DNA from: Anaerobutyricum faecale
GTDB taxonomy: Bacteria; Bacillota; Clostridia; Lachnospirales; Lachnospiraceae
DNA length: 64,000 nucleotides
Direction of reading: 5' to 3'
Assembly: GCA_019119645.1 (NCBI GenBank)
Contig: DWWR01000048.1
Span: forward strand, 3,248 to 67,247
Part shown: positions 9,259-17,134 of the stretch, in pieces
How positions within the stretch are numbered: the first letter of the stretch is position 1
How the letters are laid out: every line of letters begins with the position of its first letter
Notes under the pieces: generated by a model
Database searches by the model: none
Told to the model about the DNA's origin: nothing
The model's input: the letters and a program-made list of their open reading frames with translations, nothing else
Translations under genes and position numbers: made by a program

Positions 9259-10962
9259 ATGAACAGAATAGAAGACCTGCGGCGGGTGCTGCAGCGAATC
9301 GATCATAAAAGTTATGGAATGTATAAAAGTTTGGCGGGAGCCTACGACTGTGGCAAATATGTCCTGCACATCGATCATGTGCAGGGAGACCCTTTCGCTT
9401 CCCCGTCCCGGCTGCGGTTTGAAATAAAAAAGGCGGATCACGGCTTTCCGGAGGAATACTGGAAAGAAAAACACCGGAAACTGGCTCTCGAAGATCAGGT
9501 ACTTCGAAGATTTAACGGGTTCCTCCGAAAAATGGACAGAGGCAGCAAGGGCTCTGGCAAAAGCGGCAGAATCACGACCTGCCGTACCGGGCAGAAGGTA
9601 CTGGAACGGATTGCTGTAGTTTTTTCAGAAAATAAAATGGAGCTCCGTTTTGAAATGGGATTTCCGGCCAGGGGAAGGAGCATTCTCGCCGATGAGATGA
9701 GCCGGCTGCTTTTTGATATCCTGCCAAAACTGGCTGGCGGCTGTCTGTTTTACGGCCGGTGGGATGCTGGAAGCCGGAAACGCCTGCAGGCAGCTATTTT
9801 TCTGGCGGATGACCAGAAAGCGCTGAGAGAAGAACTGGAAAAAAGAAAACTGGCGGCCTTTGTGGCTGACGGAGCTGTTCTTCCACGGGAAAGCGGCATT
9901 TCTGATCTGCCTATGAAAGAAGCGGTGGCATTCCGGTCTCCGGAAACTCTGAGGACGGAAATGCGGCTGCCCCATAAGGGAACGATCACCGGCATGGGGA
10001 TTCCGGAGGGGATCACTGTCATCGTGGGCGGCGGCTACCACGGAAAGTCCACACTGCTGAAAGCCCTGGAACAGGGAGTGTACAACCACATCGCCGGGGA
10101 CGGCAGAGAATACGTGGTTTCCCGGGACTACGCCATGAAAATCCGCGCGGAAGACGGCAGGAGCGTTCTCCATACAGATATTTCCATGTTTATCAACCAC
10201 CTGCCCAACGGGCAGGATACCACCGACTTTTCCACGGAGAACGCCAGCGGAAGCACTTCCCAGGCGGCAAATCTGGTGGAAGCTCTGGAAGCGGAATCCC
10301 GGTTACTGCTTCTGGATGAGGACACCTCCGCCACAAACTTTATGATTCGTGATAAGGTGATGGCACGGCTGGTATCCGATGACCGGGAACCCATCACGAC
10401 GCTGCTGCGTCATATCCGTGCACTCTATGAGCGGCATGGCATTTCCTTCGTGATCGTGGTGGGAAGCTCCGGTGATTATCTGTCTGTGGCAGATCACGTG
10501 CTGCAGATGGATCACTATGAAGTAAAGGATGTGACCGGAACGGCAAAGAACATTTGTGAAGAAGAGCACATCAGCGGACAGTATCCGGCGGGGCCGCTTG
10601 TTTTTCCGGACTTTTCCAGGGCATTGAAACCGGCTGGCGCCGGCAGAATGAAAATGAAAGCTATGGGAACCGATACAGTGATGATGGACCGGGAGACTGT
10701 GGATGTGCGCTATCTGGAGCAGCTCTCTGATGACGGCCAGACGGTGGGACTGGCCTACCTCATGGGATGGATCCTGGCAAATCAGCGTGAGAAAATGACA
10801 ATCTCCGCGCTTCTTGACGATATGTATCGTCAGATTGAGAAAAAAGGTCTGCAGACATTTATTCCACAAAACTATTCCTGCGGACATCCGGTGCTTCCGA
10901 GAAAACAGGAGCTTTTTGCCTGTCTTAACCGATATCGCCGGGCGAAAATTGTCCGGAGATAA
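9259..10962 (+). CDS. ABC-class ATPase (COG3044 family)
   Basis: ATG 9259 follows AGAGGAAATAT, a better start than the in-frame upstream ATG. The 567-residue protein matches the layout of the predicted ABC-class ATPases of COG3044. It has an N-terminal domain of about 230 residues, a P-loop GGGYHGKSTLL (about residue 256), a serine-rich signature-like segment, and a Walker B strand LLLLDEDTSATNFM (about residue 348). No membrane helices or transporter partner are present, so it is a soluble ATPase. Its cellular role is not established; fold and motifs are clear, function is not. It lies 106 bp after topB and may be cotranscribed. Confidence 0.8.
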   Translation: MNRIEDLRRVLQRIDHKSYGMYKSLAGAYDCGKYVLHIDHVQGDPFASPSRLRFEIKKADHGFPEEYWKEKHRKLALEDQVLRRFNGFLRKMDRGSKGSGKSGRITTCRTGQKVLERIAVVFSENKMELRFEMGFPARGRSILADEMSRLLFDILPKLAGGCLFYGRWDAGSRKRLQAAIFLADDQKALREELEKRKLAAFVADGAVLPRESGISDLPMKEAVAFRSPETLRTEMRLPHKGTITGMGIPEGITVIVGGGYHGKSTLLKALEQGVYNHIAGDGREYVVSRDYAMKIRAEDGRSVLHTDISMFINHLPNGQDTTDFSTENASGSTSQAANLVEALEAESRLLLLDEDTSATNFMIRDKVMARLVSDDREPITTLLRHIRALYERHGISFVIVVGSSGDYLSVADHVLQMDHYEVKDVTGTAKNICEEEHISGQYPAGPLVFPDFSRALKPAGAGRMKMKAMGTDTVMMDRETVDVRYLEQLSDDGQTVGLAYLMGWILANQREKMTISALLDDMYRQIEKKGLQTFIPQNYSCGHPVLPRKQELFACLNRYRRAKIVRR

Positions 10963-10967
10963 AGGAT

Positions 10968-11078
10968 GATAAGATTCCGGCAGCGATCGTGGATAAAAAC
11001 GATGGAGTCTGGAACCGGGAGGCAGAGGAATATTTCCTTGCAAATGCGTCGGACATCGCACAGAAATGTGACGATTAA
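10968..11078 (+). pseudogene. possible gene remnant downstream of the ATPase gene
   Basis: A frame without a normal start codon reads in protein-like fashion (DKIPAAIVDKNDGVWNREAE and a further 16 residues to a TAA at 11076-11078). The open frame starts after a stop at 10926-10928. It could be the tail of a decayed gene, or an alternative end of the ATPase reached by a frameshift near 10950. I cannot assign a family. The rest of 10963-11231 holds only the promoter of the next gene. Confidence 0.25.
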
Positions 11079-11109
11079 AAGTCAATATATGTAGTTTTTG
11101 TGAAGGTTG

Positions 11110-11138
11110 TTGAGTTTTTCAGAGCAAAATGTTAAAGT
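11110..11138 (+). promoter_or_regulatory. probable promoter of the FKBP lipoprotein gene
   Basis: TTGAGT, 17 bp, TAAAGT; the match is moderate. Confidence 0.4.
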
Positions 11139-11231
11139 AAAACGTACGAAAATACAGCCCGGAAAACTAAAAATCAAAGTCGGCTGCAGTGGCGCATCCG
11201 GCTGCATATCAGAAATAAGGAGTTATGATTT

Positions 11232-12392
11232 ATGAGAAAATTTGTTTCAGCAATGATACTTGGCGCGGCTCTTCTGGCATTGGGCGGCTGCGGTAATTCC
11301 AAGGATAATGCCCCGGAGTCAACGACGGAGGCCGGCGGAGAGACCGCGCAGATTCACGATATTGACATTGATGCCGGCGAGTATGTCAAACTGGGAGATT
11401 ATAAAGGACTCACCGTGGAGAGCTCGCCTGTGGAGGTGACAGACGAAGAAGTAGATGAACAGGTGGAACTGCTGGCAGAAGATTACGCGGAATATAAAGA
11501 GATTACTGACAGAGATACTGTGCAGGAGAATGATTATGTCAACATGGATTATACCTGCACCATCGACGGCCAGGTCAACGAAGATTATTCCGAGACTGAT
11601 GTGGATACACAGATTGGCGACCAGGAATACAGTATCGAGGGCGCATATGATCTGGATGAGGAGCTGACCGGCGCCAAGGTCGGTGACACCATCACCATTA
11701 ACTTTACGTTCCCGGATGATTATGATGACACCGAAGTGGCTGGCAAGGACTGCACCATGGAAGTAACTGTGAATTCCATTGAAGAAGAAGTGATACCGGA
11801 GATCACCGATGAGTTCATCAGTGAAAATACGGACTGCGACACAGTGGAAGAATACAGGGAGCAGACCAGACAGGAGCTGGAGGATTCTTACAACAGTGAG
11901 GTAGAGCAGACAGTAGAGAACGATCTCTGGAATAAGATCGTGGATAACTGCACGCAGATCAAGGATTTCCCTCAGGATGTCATTGACCAGGAAGTGACCA
12001 ATCTCACAGCCGAGAATGAAGAGTGGGCCGGATATTTTGGCATGGACGTCGACGATTTCATTGAGGAATACTATGGCATGTCCCTGGAAGATTACGCACA
12101 GAGTACGCTGTTGAGCCAGTGTGTGCAGGATCTCCTTGTGGAAGCAGAAGGCCTGACTGTGACAGACGAGGAATATCAGGCAGAGATTCAGAGCTATATT
12201 GATGACTACGGTTATGAAGATGAAGACGAGATTATGGAATACTATACGGAAGATGAGATCCGCTCTGATATCTTATACAATAAGCTGATGAATAATTTAT
12301 TAAGCTACACCAATGTGGTAGAAGGAAGCACAGACACGGAAGCGGCTGCTGAGACAGATACAGCCGCGGAGGCAGATACTGCAGCGGAGTAA
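11232..12392 (+). CDS. FKBP-type peptidyl-prolyl isomerase / trigger-factor-like lipoprotein
   Basis: 386 residues. A signal peptide ends in the lipobox LGGC (Cys about residue 20), so this is an extracytoplasmic lipoprotein. A Glu/Asp-rich trigger-factor-like arm (VTDEEVDEQVELLAEDYAEY) is followed by an FKBP domain (DTVQENDYVNMDYTCTIDG, then the LTGAKVGDTITINFTFP segment) and a helical trigger-factor C-terminal domain. The end is an Ala/Asp/Thr-rich tail. It resembles trigger factor without the ribosome-binding N-terminus and with a membrane anchor, so it probably folds secreted proteins outside the cell. ATG 11232 follows AAGGAG. A strong terminator follows the gene. Confidence 0.85.
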   Translation: MRKFVSAMILGAALLALGGCGNSKDNAPESTTEAGGETAQIHDIDIDAGEYVKLGDYKGLTVESSPVEVTDEEVDEQVELLAEDYAEYKEITDRDTVQENDYVNMDYTCTIDGQVNEDYSETDVDTQIGDQEYSIEGAYDLDEELTGAKVGDTITINFTFPDDYDDTEVAGKDCTMEVTVNSIEEEVIPEITDEFISENTDCDTVEEYREQTRQELEDSYNSEVEQTVENDLWNKIVDNCTQIKDFPQDVIDQEVTNLTAENEEWAGYFGMDVDDFIEEYYGMSLEDYAQSTLLSQCVQDLLVEAEGLTVTDEEYQAEIQSYIDDYGYEDEDEIMEYYTEDEIRSDILYNKLMNNLLSYTNVVEGSTDTEAAAETDTAAEADTAAE

Positions 12393-12413
12393 GAAAAGCT
12401 TTGAAAAAACGAT

Positions 12414-12465
12414 ACTCTGCGGCGAAAAAGTGACAGCAATCACAGAAAACGCCGCAGAGTTTTTT
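12414..12465 (+). terminator. Rho-independent terminator of the FKBP lipoprotein gene
   Basis: An 11-bp stem ACTCTGCGGCG / CGCCGCAGAGT with a loop of about 25 bases is followed by TTTTT. Confidence 0.75.
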
Positions 12466-12536
12466 GTTGTCAGAAAAGGGGATATTCTCAGAAAATATAA
12501 GAAAACTCAAAAATTTAAAAAAATTGAAAAAAGTAC

Positions 12537-12565
12537 TTGCATTTTAGAAAAAGTTATGGTATCAT
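12537..12565 (+). promoter_or_regulatory. promoter of tRNA-Leu
   Basis: TTGCAT, 17 bp, TATCAT; the -10 ends 12 bases before the mature tRNA 5' end. Confidence 0.65.
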
Positions 12566-12577
12566 CTGTTCTTGTAA

Positions 12578-12663
12578 GCGGATATGGCGGAATTGGCAGA
12601 CGCGCTAGATTCAGGTTCTAGTGAGCAATATCGCTCATGCAAGTTCAAGTCTTGTTATCCGCA
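12578..12663 (+). tRNA. tRNA-Leu(CAG)
   Basis: A class II tRNA of 86 nt. The acceptor stem GCGGATA / TATCCGC closes perfectly with discriminator A. The anticodon stem CTAGA / TCTAG holds the loop TTCAGGT with anticodon CAG at 12612-12614. The long variable arm GAGCAATATCGCTC and the T-arm sequence GTTCAAGTC are present. The 3' CCA is not encoded. The gene has its own promoter and terminator. Confidence 0.95.
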
Positions 12664-12675
12664 CTGAATAGAAAG

Positions 12676-12718
12676 ACATCCGGAAGCATTGGTTAATATG
12701 TTTCCGGATGTTTTTTTA
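12676..12718 (+). terminator. terminator after tRNA-Leu
   Basis: The stem ACATCCGGAAGCAT / ATGTTTCCGGATGT is followed by a run of T. The T run joins directly to the repeat element that begins at 12719. Confidence 0.85.
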
Positions 12719-12858
12719 TTTCATAGGAAATTGTGTTCCTATGAAATAAAAAACGCTCCGCGGGGATCGCACTGCGGCAGATAGGAAGATGCTGCTTTTG
12801 CGACCCGCTGCAGGCGGAGAATCCTGCTTTGCAGGACCCTTTCTTGTTTTACAGAAAT
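12719..12858 (+). repeat. structured intergenic repeat, copy 1
   Basis: About 140 bp that recurs at 56992-57132, roughly 85% identical by hand alignment. It opens with an 11-bp hairpin (TTTCATAGGAA / TTCCTATGAAA). An outer stem CTCCGC / GCGGAG then encloses CTGCGGC / GCTGCAG, and a hairpin TCCTGC-TTT-GCAGGA closes the element. Several differences between the copies preserve pairing. It starts right at a terminator T run and forms most of the region upstream of the first cupin gene. Confidence 0.7.
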
Positions 12859-12890
12859 CGGCATTTTTTATGATCAGGAGGAAGAATAAA

Positions 12891-13247
12891 ATGTATGTGG
12901 TAGATGAAAAAGATAAAGAATATCGTTATGGTGATCATGGCCCTAAATATTTGATGCAGGGACCGAGATCGAGTTTTGGTATTTGTCAGCTCAGACCGGG
13001 GGAAATATATGCACCTCACGAACATCACATAATGGAAGAAAATTTCTATGTATTGAAAGGAACGTTACAGGTGGAAATTGATGGGGTTGTAACTATGGTG
13101 GAAGAAGGTCAGATGTTCCATGTGGAACCGGGAGAATTTCATAAATGTTCTAACCCGACGAATGATTATATTCAGTACATCATTACCTGCGCGCCGTTTG
13201 CTCCCAATGATAAATACATGGAAAAACATGAAACTCAGGAACAATGA
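12891..13247 (+). CDS. small cupin-domain protein, paralogue 1
   Basis: 119 residues starting at ATG 12891 after AGGAGGAAG; the longer upstream frame runs through the repeat and is rejected. It is a single-domain cupin with both metal-binding motifs: HEHHIMEENFYVLKG (His-x-His and Glu) and GQMFHVEPGEFHKCSN (His). Cytoplasmic, with no signal peptide. It is about three-quarters identical to the cupin at 13888. Small cupins of this kind are often sugar isomerases, epimerases or dioxygenases; the specific reaction cannot be told. Unlike its paralogue it lacks the shared operator-promoter described at 13786. Confidence 0.85.
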   Translation: MYVVDEKDKEYRYGDHGPKYLMQGPRSSFGICQLRPGEIYAPHEHHIMEENFYVLKGTLQVEIDGVVTMVEEGQMFHVEPGEFHKCSNPTNDYIQYIITCAPFAPNDKYMEKHETQEQ

Positions 13248-13272
13248 TGAGAGTAAATGATGTATAATTAAG

Positions 13273-13306
13273 ACAACGAGACTTCACCTGAAGTCTCGTT
13301 GTTTTA
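13273..13306 (+). terminator. bidirectional terminator between convergent genes
   Basis: A 14-bp perfect stem ACAACGAGACTTCA / TGAAGTCTCGTTGT is followed by TTTT. It serves the cupin on the plus strand and probably the convergent 106-residue gene on the minus strand. Confidence 0.8.
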
Positions 13307-13331
13307 TGATACGATAATGAATATTTGTATT

Positions 13332-13652
13332 TTATGCCGGGTGATTTTTGGCGTTAAAACAATGGACAGTGAGTGTGATATCCCCCTTCAGTCTGGCAGT
13401 GTATCCGGCAACAGCGTCTTCCAGTAACTCTTCGTCCTCGCCAAGTTTATCATAAGATTCCACCGTTGGAATGGTGACAATGCCTTCCTGTCCGGCCAGG
13501 TTGAATTGAATCTCATCGTCGTCATCATAATAATTAAAAAAACAGGAATCAAAGGAAATCCAGAGTCCGCCGATTCGCATATTTCCGACAATTCCCCGAT
13601 AGTTGCGCAGCAGGGTGTGAAACTCTGCTGTTTTTGATGTTGAGAGTGCCAT
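13332..13652 (-). CDS. hypothetical 106-residue cytoplasmic protein
   Basis: The reading frame starts at an ATG with AAGGAG 7 bases upstream on the minus strand, so it is likely real. The product is acidic, with a YYDDDDEIQF stretch and no membrane helix, signal or cysteine pattern. I do not recognise the family. It sits between two near-identical cupin genes in the opposite orientation, which suggests that duplication of the cupin or insertion of this gene split a pair. Confidence 0.6.
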   Translation of the reverse strand: MALSTSKTAEFHTLLRNYRGIVGNMRIGGLWISFDSCFFNYYDDDDEIQFNLAGQEGIVTIPTVESYDKLGEDEELLEDAVAGYTARLKGDITLTVHCFNAKNHPA

Positions 13653-13785
13653 GTTGTGCTCCTTCTTTCTTTATAGTTTTTTATGTCATTATAGCATATC
13701 TCATAAAAGTTTAGAAAACAGTCTGCAGATAAAAATCAAAAATCATAAAATGCTGTGAGAAAATATTATTTCACATATCACTATT

Positions 13786-13830
13786 GATAATTTTTTCAAT
13801 CTTGTGGAAGTATATATTCAACAGTACAAT
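13786..13830 (+). promoter_or_regulatory. operator plus promoter of cupin 2 (member of a shared promoter class)
   Basis: The 12-mer GATAATTTTTTC (13786-13797) is followed by AATC, -35 TTGTGG (13802-13807), exactly 17 bp, and -10 TACAAT (13825-13830). The same spacing and a similar 12-mer occur before the SorC regulator (14310) and the RuBisCO-like gene (21170). An additional inverted repeat TGTGA-N12-TCACA lies just upstream at 13754-13775. Confidence 0.65.
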
Positions 13831-13887
13831 AAAATTAATAAACAATATAGCTGAAGGATTTGTATAAAAAAGAGGGGGGAAGGAAAA

Positions 13888-14229
13888 ATGTATGTAGTAG
13901 ATTCCAAAGATAAAGAATATCGCCATGGAGATCATGGACCAAAATATTTGATGAAAGGGCCCAGATCAAGTTTTGGACTTTGTCAGCTGAGACCGGGAGA
14001 AACGGCTGCTCCGCATGTACACCGCATCATGGAAGAGAATTTCTATGTGCTTAAAGGCAAGCTACAGGTGGAAATCAATGGTGTGACCACTATTGTGGAG
14101 GAAGGGCAGATGTTTCACATTGAGCCGGGCGAGTTTCATACGGTAACGAATCCGACGGATGAATATAATCAATACATTATTTCCTGTGCTCCGTTTACGG
14201 AAAACGATAAATATCTGGAAAAAGATTAA
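13888..14229 (+). CDS. small cupin-domain protein, paralogue 2
   Basis: 113 residues; ATG 13888 follows GGGGGGAAGG. It shares the layout and most residues of the cupin at 12891, including HVHRIMEENFYVLKG and GQMFHIEPGEFHTVTN, so both metal-binding cupin motifs are intact. Its promoter has the architecture of those of the SorC regulator and the RuBisCO-like gene. It is therefore probably part of that regulon and may act on the pathway's substrate or an intermediate (inference). The two cupins differ mainly at the C-terminus and around the first motif. Confidence 0.85.
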   Translation: MYVVDSKDKEYRHGDHGPKYLMKGPRSSFGLCQLRPGETAAPHVHRIMEENFYVLKGKLQVEINGVTTIVEEGQMFHIEPGEFHTVTNPTDEYNQYIISCAPFTENDKYLEKD

Positions 14230-14309
14230 TGTACCGGCATTTTTATTTTATATTTTTCAAAAAAAGATATTGGATTAAAGGTATCAGGCAAACAAAATTA
14301 CCATAGGTT

Positions 14310-14354
14310 GAAAAAATTTTCATTGTTGTATTCGACAAAATCAGACGATAAGAT
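14310..14354 (+). promoter_or_regulatory. operator plus promoter of the SorC-type regulator gene
   Basis: The 12-mer GAAAAAATTTTC (14310-14321) is followed by ATTG, -35 TTGTAT (14326-14331), 17 bp, and -10 TAAGAT (14349-14354). Its position upstream of the regulator's own gene suggests autoregulation. Confidence 0.7.
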
Positions 14355-14425
14355 AAGGTTATATCAGGGAGAATGTCAATATCAGAACATAGTGGGGTGG
14401 ATATCGGAGAAGGGAGCAATCTAAA

Positions 14426-15436
14426 ATGGCAGTCAACATGTATAACCAATCTACTTTTTTAGTAATCAAAATCGCCTATATGTATTATATAGAGAATTAT
14501 TCTCAAAATGAAATTGCGAAAATTCTTAAAATTTCAATTACAACAGTGTCCAGATTGCTGAGAAAAGCAAAGGAAGACAAGATCATTGAATTCGTGATCC
14601 GCGACCCTTATGTGGGATGTATTTCATTGGAAAAGAAGCTAAAACAGATATTTGGATTAAAGGATGTCATCATCGCGCCGGGAGTTTCTTCGGAGATGGG
14701 GGAAGAAGAATGTCTGGAAGATGATGAAGAAGTAAAAAAACTGGTGGCGCTGGAAGGAGCCCGGTATCTGCAAAGAATTATTAAGGAGAATGATGTTCTT
14801 GGCATTACCTGGGGAAGCACCATTTATCAGTTGATCAATTTTTTAAATCCTGCTCAGAAGGTGGACGCTACTTTTGTCACTTTGCATGGCAGTATTGCGG
14901 GGTTCAGAAATGAACTGGATGTCCGTACGCTGGTTATGCGGATGGCCAAAGCGTTTTCTGGTAAACATTACTGTCTGTTTACAGATGCACTGATGAGCAG
15001 CAAACAGGTAGCGGATATTATCAAGCAGGAGAGGAATAATCATGTTGTTTTTCAAATGTTTGAAAATATAAATATTTCAATTAATGGAACCGGCTCACTC
15101 TATCCTGAACTGAATTCAATTCTGGCGAAGCCTGAATTTATGAGCAGGGAGGAACTGAGGTCGCTGCAGGAACAATCCGTTGTGGGGGATATAGCACTGC
15201 GTTTCTTTGACAAAGAAGGAAAGGAGTGCCAGACGGAACTTTCTGACAGAATTATCTCTATTGGTTTTGAGCAGTTTAAAAAGATAGACACTAAGATTAC
15301 GATTGCTTCGGGGGTTTATAAAGCATATACGATTCTCAGTGCCTTGAAGGGGAAATTAATTGATGTATTGATCATTGACTATCAGCTTGGTATGGAGATC
15401 CTGCGTCTTCATAATGAGCTGGATCAAAGTGACTGA
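14426..15436 (+). CDS. SorC/DeoR-family sugar-binding transcriptional regulator
   Basis: 336 residues. An N-terminal helix-turn-helix (YSQNEIAKILKISITTVSRL, about residues 21-40) is followed by a linker and a SorC-type effector-binding domain, with LGITWGSTIYQL and a C-terminal DVLIIDYQLG segment. SorC regulators bind phosphorylated sugars and control nearby catabolic operons. ATG 14426 follows GGAGAAGGGAG. It lies 42 bp upstream of the kinase gene and is probably cotranscribed with it. A shared palindrome next to its own promoter, cupin 2 and the RuBisCO-like gene is the likely target site. Its position just upstream of -35 suggests activation, but this is inference. Confidence 0.85.
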   Translation: MAVNMYNQSTFLVIKIAYMYYIENYSQNEIAKILKISITTVSRLLRKAKEDKIIEFVIRDPYVGCISLEKKLKQIFGLKDVIIAPGVSSEMGEEECLEDDEEVKKLVALEGARYLQRIIKENDVLGITWGSTIYQLINFLNPAQKVDATFVTLHGSIAGFRNELDVRTLVMRMAKAFSGKHYCLFTDALMSSKQVADIIKQERNNHVVFQMFENINISINGTGSLYPELNSILAKPEFMSREELRSLQEQSVVGDIALRFFDKEGKECQTELSDRIISIGFEQFKKIDTKITIASGVYKAYTILSALKGKLIDVLIIDYQLGMEILRLHNELDQSD

Positions 15437-15478
15437 AGCAAAAACTAACACACGTATCATGTATTGGGAGGAGTTACA

Positions 15479-16990
15479 ATGGAAGAGTATATCATGACGA
15501 TCGATGAAGGTACGACCAGTGCGCGGGCCATATTGTTTAATAAGAACAGCGAGATTGTGGCCATGTGTTCTAAAGAATTCGCACAGTATTATCCGACGCC
15601 GGGATGGGTGGAGCAGGATCCAAAGGAAATCTGGCTGACCACAAAAGAAGTGATGAACCGGGTGGTTCAGCAGTCCGGTATCGATCCAAAGCAGATCAAG
15701 GCGGCCGGTATTACTAATCAGAGAGAGACGGTAGTCGTTTATGACAAGAACACGGGAGAACCGGTTTACAATGCTATCGGCTGGGCGGACAGAAGAACCG
15801 CTCCGTACTGTGATGAGCTGAAGGCTCAGGGAAAAGAGCAGATGCTGGTGGACAAGACAGGTTTGATCATTGACCCGTATTTTTCCGCTTCGGAGATTAA
15901 ATGGATTCTTGACAATGTGCCGGGAGCAAGAGAAAAAGCAGAGGCCGGAGATCTCTATTTTTCTAATATCGACGGCTGGATCATGTATAAGCTGACGGAA
16001 AATGGCTGTCATCTGACGGACTATTCTAACGCTTCCCGCACCCAGCTTTTTAATATTCATACGCTGGAGTGGGATGATGAATTACTGGAACTTTTTAATA
16101 TTCCGAAATCTATGTGTCCGGAAGTTCGTCCGAGCAGTGGCCATTTCTGTACCATCGAAAGACATGATTTCTTTGGTGGTGCGGCAATTCCGATTACCGG
16201 ATGTATCGGTGATCAGCAGTCTGCCACCTTCGGACAGTGCTGTTTCAAACCGGGACAATGCAAGATGACATTCGGTACAGCCGGATGTATGCTTATGAAC
16301 ATTGGAGAGAAGCCGATTCCATCTAAGAATGATCTTCTTCTTACCATCGGATGGGGCTTAAATGGCAAAGTAGAGTACATCTATGAAGGAACAGTTTACA
16401 ATGCAGGTTCATCTATTCAGTGGCTCAGAGATGAGATGGATCTCATCGATTCTACACCGGATTCTGAATTCTATGCAGCCAAATCAAAACTGCCGAGAGG
16501 CTATGTTTACGTGGTGCCGGCTTTTTCAGGCCTGGGTGCTCCGTGGTATGATTCTTATGCGCGGGCGACCATTTTCGGACTGCACCGTGGTGCCAATAAA
16601 TATGATGTGATTAAAGCGACTCTGGATTCTTTAGGATATCAGACCAGAGATATCGCCAATGCCATGGCGAAAGATGCGGGAGCGCCGATTGAGCTGCTTC
16701 GTATTGACGGCGGTGCGGCGGATAATAATATCGTGGCACAGTTTGTGGCGGATATCCTCGGGGCGGATGCGGAACGTCCGGTGAGCGTTGAGACTACAGC
16801 GGCCGGAGCGGCATATCTGGCAGGTCTGGCAGTAGGTTACTGGAAAGATCAGGATGAGATTCTGGAATGCCGTCAGATTGACCGTGTATTCCATCCGGAG
16901 ATGCCGGAAGAAGAGAGAGAAGAATTATATGCAGGATGGGTGAACTGTATAGAGTCTCTCATGCATTGGAGTAAAAAGGCAAAACATTAA
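15479..16990 (+). CDS. glpK: FGGY-family kinase, glycerol kinase type with altered substrate pocket
   Basis: 503 residues from ATG 15479, 5 bases after GGGAGGAG. Similarity to glycerol kinase runs end to end: DEGTTSARAI, ITNQRE, IDPYFSASEIKWIL, SNASRTQLFNIHTLEWDD, GDQQSATFGQ, RIDGGAADNN and AAYLAGLAVGYWKD. By hand alignment to E. coli GlpK, the glycerol-contacting Arg, Glu, Trp, Tyr and Asp are kept. The pocket Phe (E. coli F270) is Cys, in GTAGCML instead of GTGCFML. The substrate may therefore be glycerol or a related polyol. It sits between the SorC regulator and a FAD dehydrogenase module usual for glycerol-phosphate oxidation. A hairpin follows at 17048. Confidence 0.88.
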   Translation: MEEYIMTIDEGTTSARAILFNKNSEIVAMCSKEFAQYYPTPGWVEQDPKEIWLTTKEVMNRVVQQSGIDPKQIKAAGITNQRETVVVYDKNTGEPVYNAIGWADRRTAPYCDELKAQGKEQMLVDKTGLIIDPYFSASEIKWILDNVPGAREKAEAGDLYFSNIDGWIMYKLTENGCHLTDYSNASRTQLFNIHTLEWDDELLELFNIPKSMCPEVRPSSGHFCTIERHDFFGGAAIPITGCIGDQQSATFGQCCFKPGQCKMTFGTAGCMLMNIGEKPIPSKNDLLLTIGWGLNGKVEYIYEGTVYNAGSSIQWLRDEMDLIDSTPDSEFYAAKSKLPRGYVYVVPAFSGLGAPWYDSYARATIFGLHRGANKYDVIKATLDSLGYQTRDIANAMAKDAGAPIELLRIDGGAADNNIVAQFVADILGADAERPVSVETTAAGAAYLAGLAVGYWKDQDEILECRQIDRVFHPEMPEEEREELYAGWVNCIESLMHWSKKAKH

Positions 16991-17047
16991 AGGATGAACA
17001 GCCCTGGAAATTGCCAGAATTTATTGAAAATGTGATAAAGAAATAAG

Positions 17048-17092
17048 AGGCTGGCATAAGCGATGAGAGATCTTGTTTATGCCGGCCTTTAA
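17048..17092 (+). terminator. terminator or attenuator between kinase and dehydrogenase genes
   Basis: The stem AGGCTGGCATAA / TTATGCCGGCCT encloses a 17-base loop and is followed by TTAAAATT. The weak T run suggests partial termination, which would lower expression of the downstream dehydrogenases relative to the kinase. Confidence 0.6.
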
Positions 17093-17134
17093 AATTAAGC
17101 AACAATTTATAATGTATCAGAAAGGGGCGCAGAT

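Noticed and set aside
13754..13775. TGTGA-N12-TCACA as a CRP site
   Set aside because: The spacer is 12 bp rather than the 6 bp of CRP sites and CRP control is unusual in this group; kept only as an unexplained inverted repeat near the cupin promoter.
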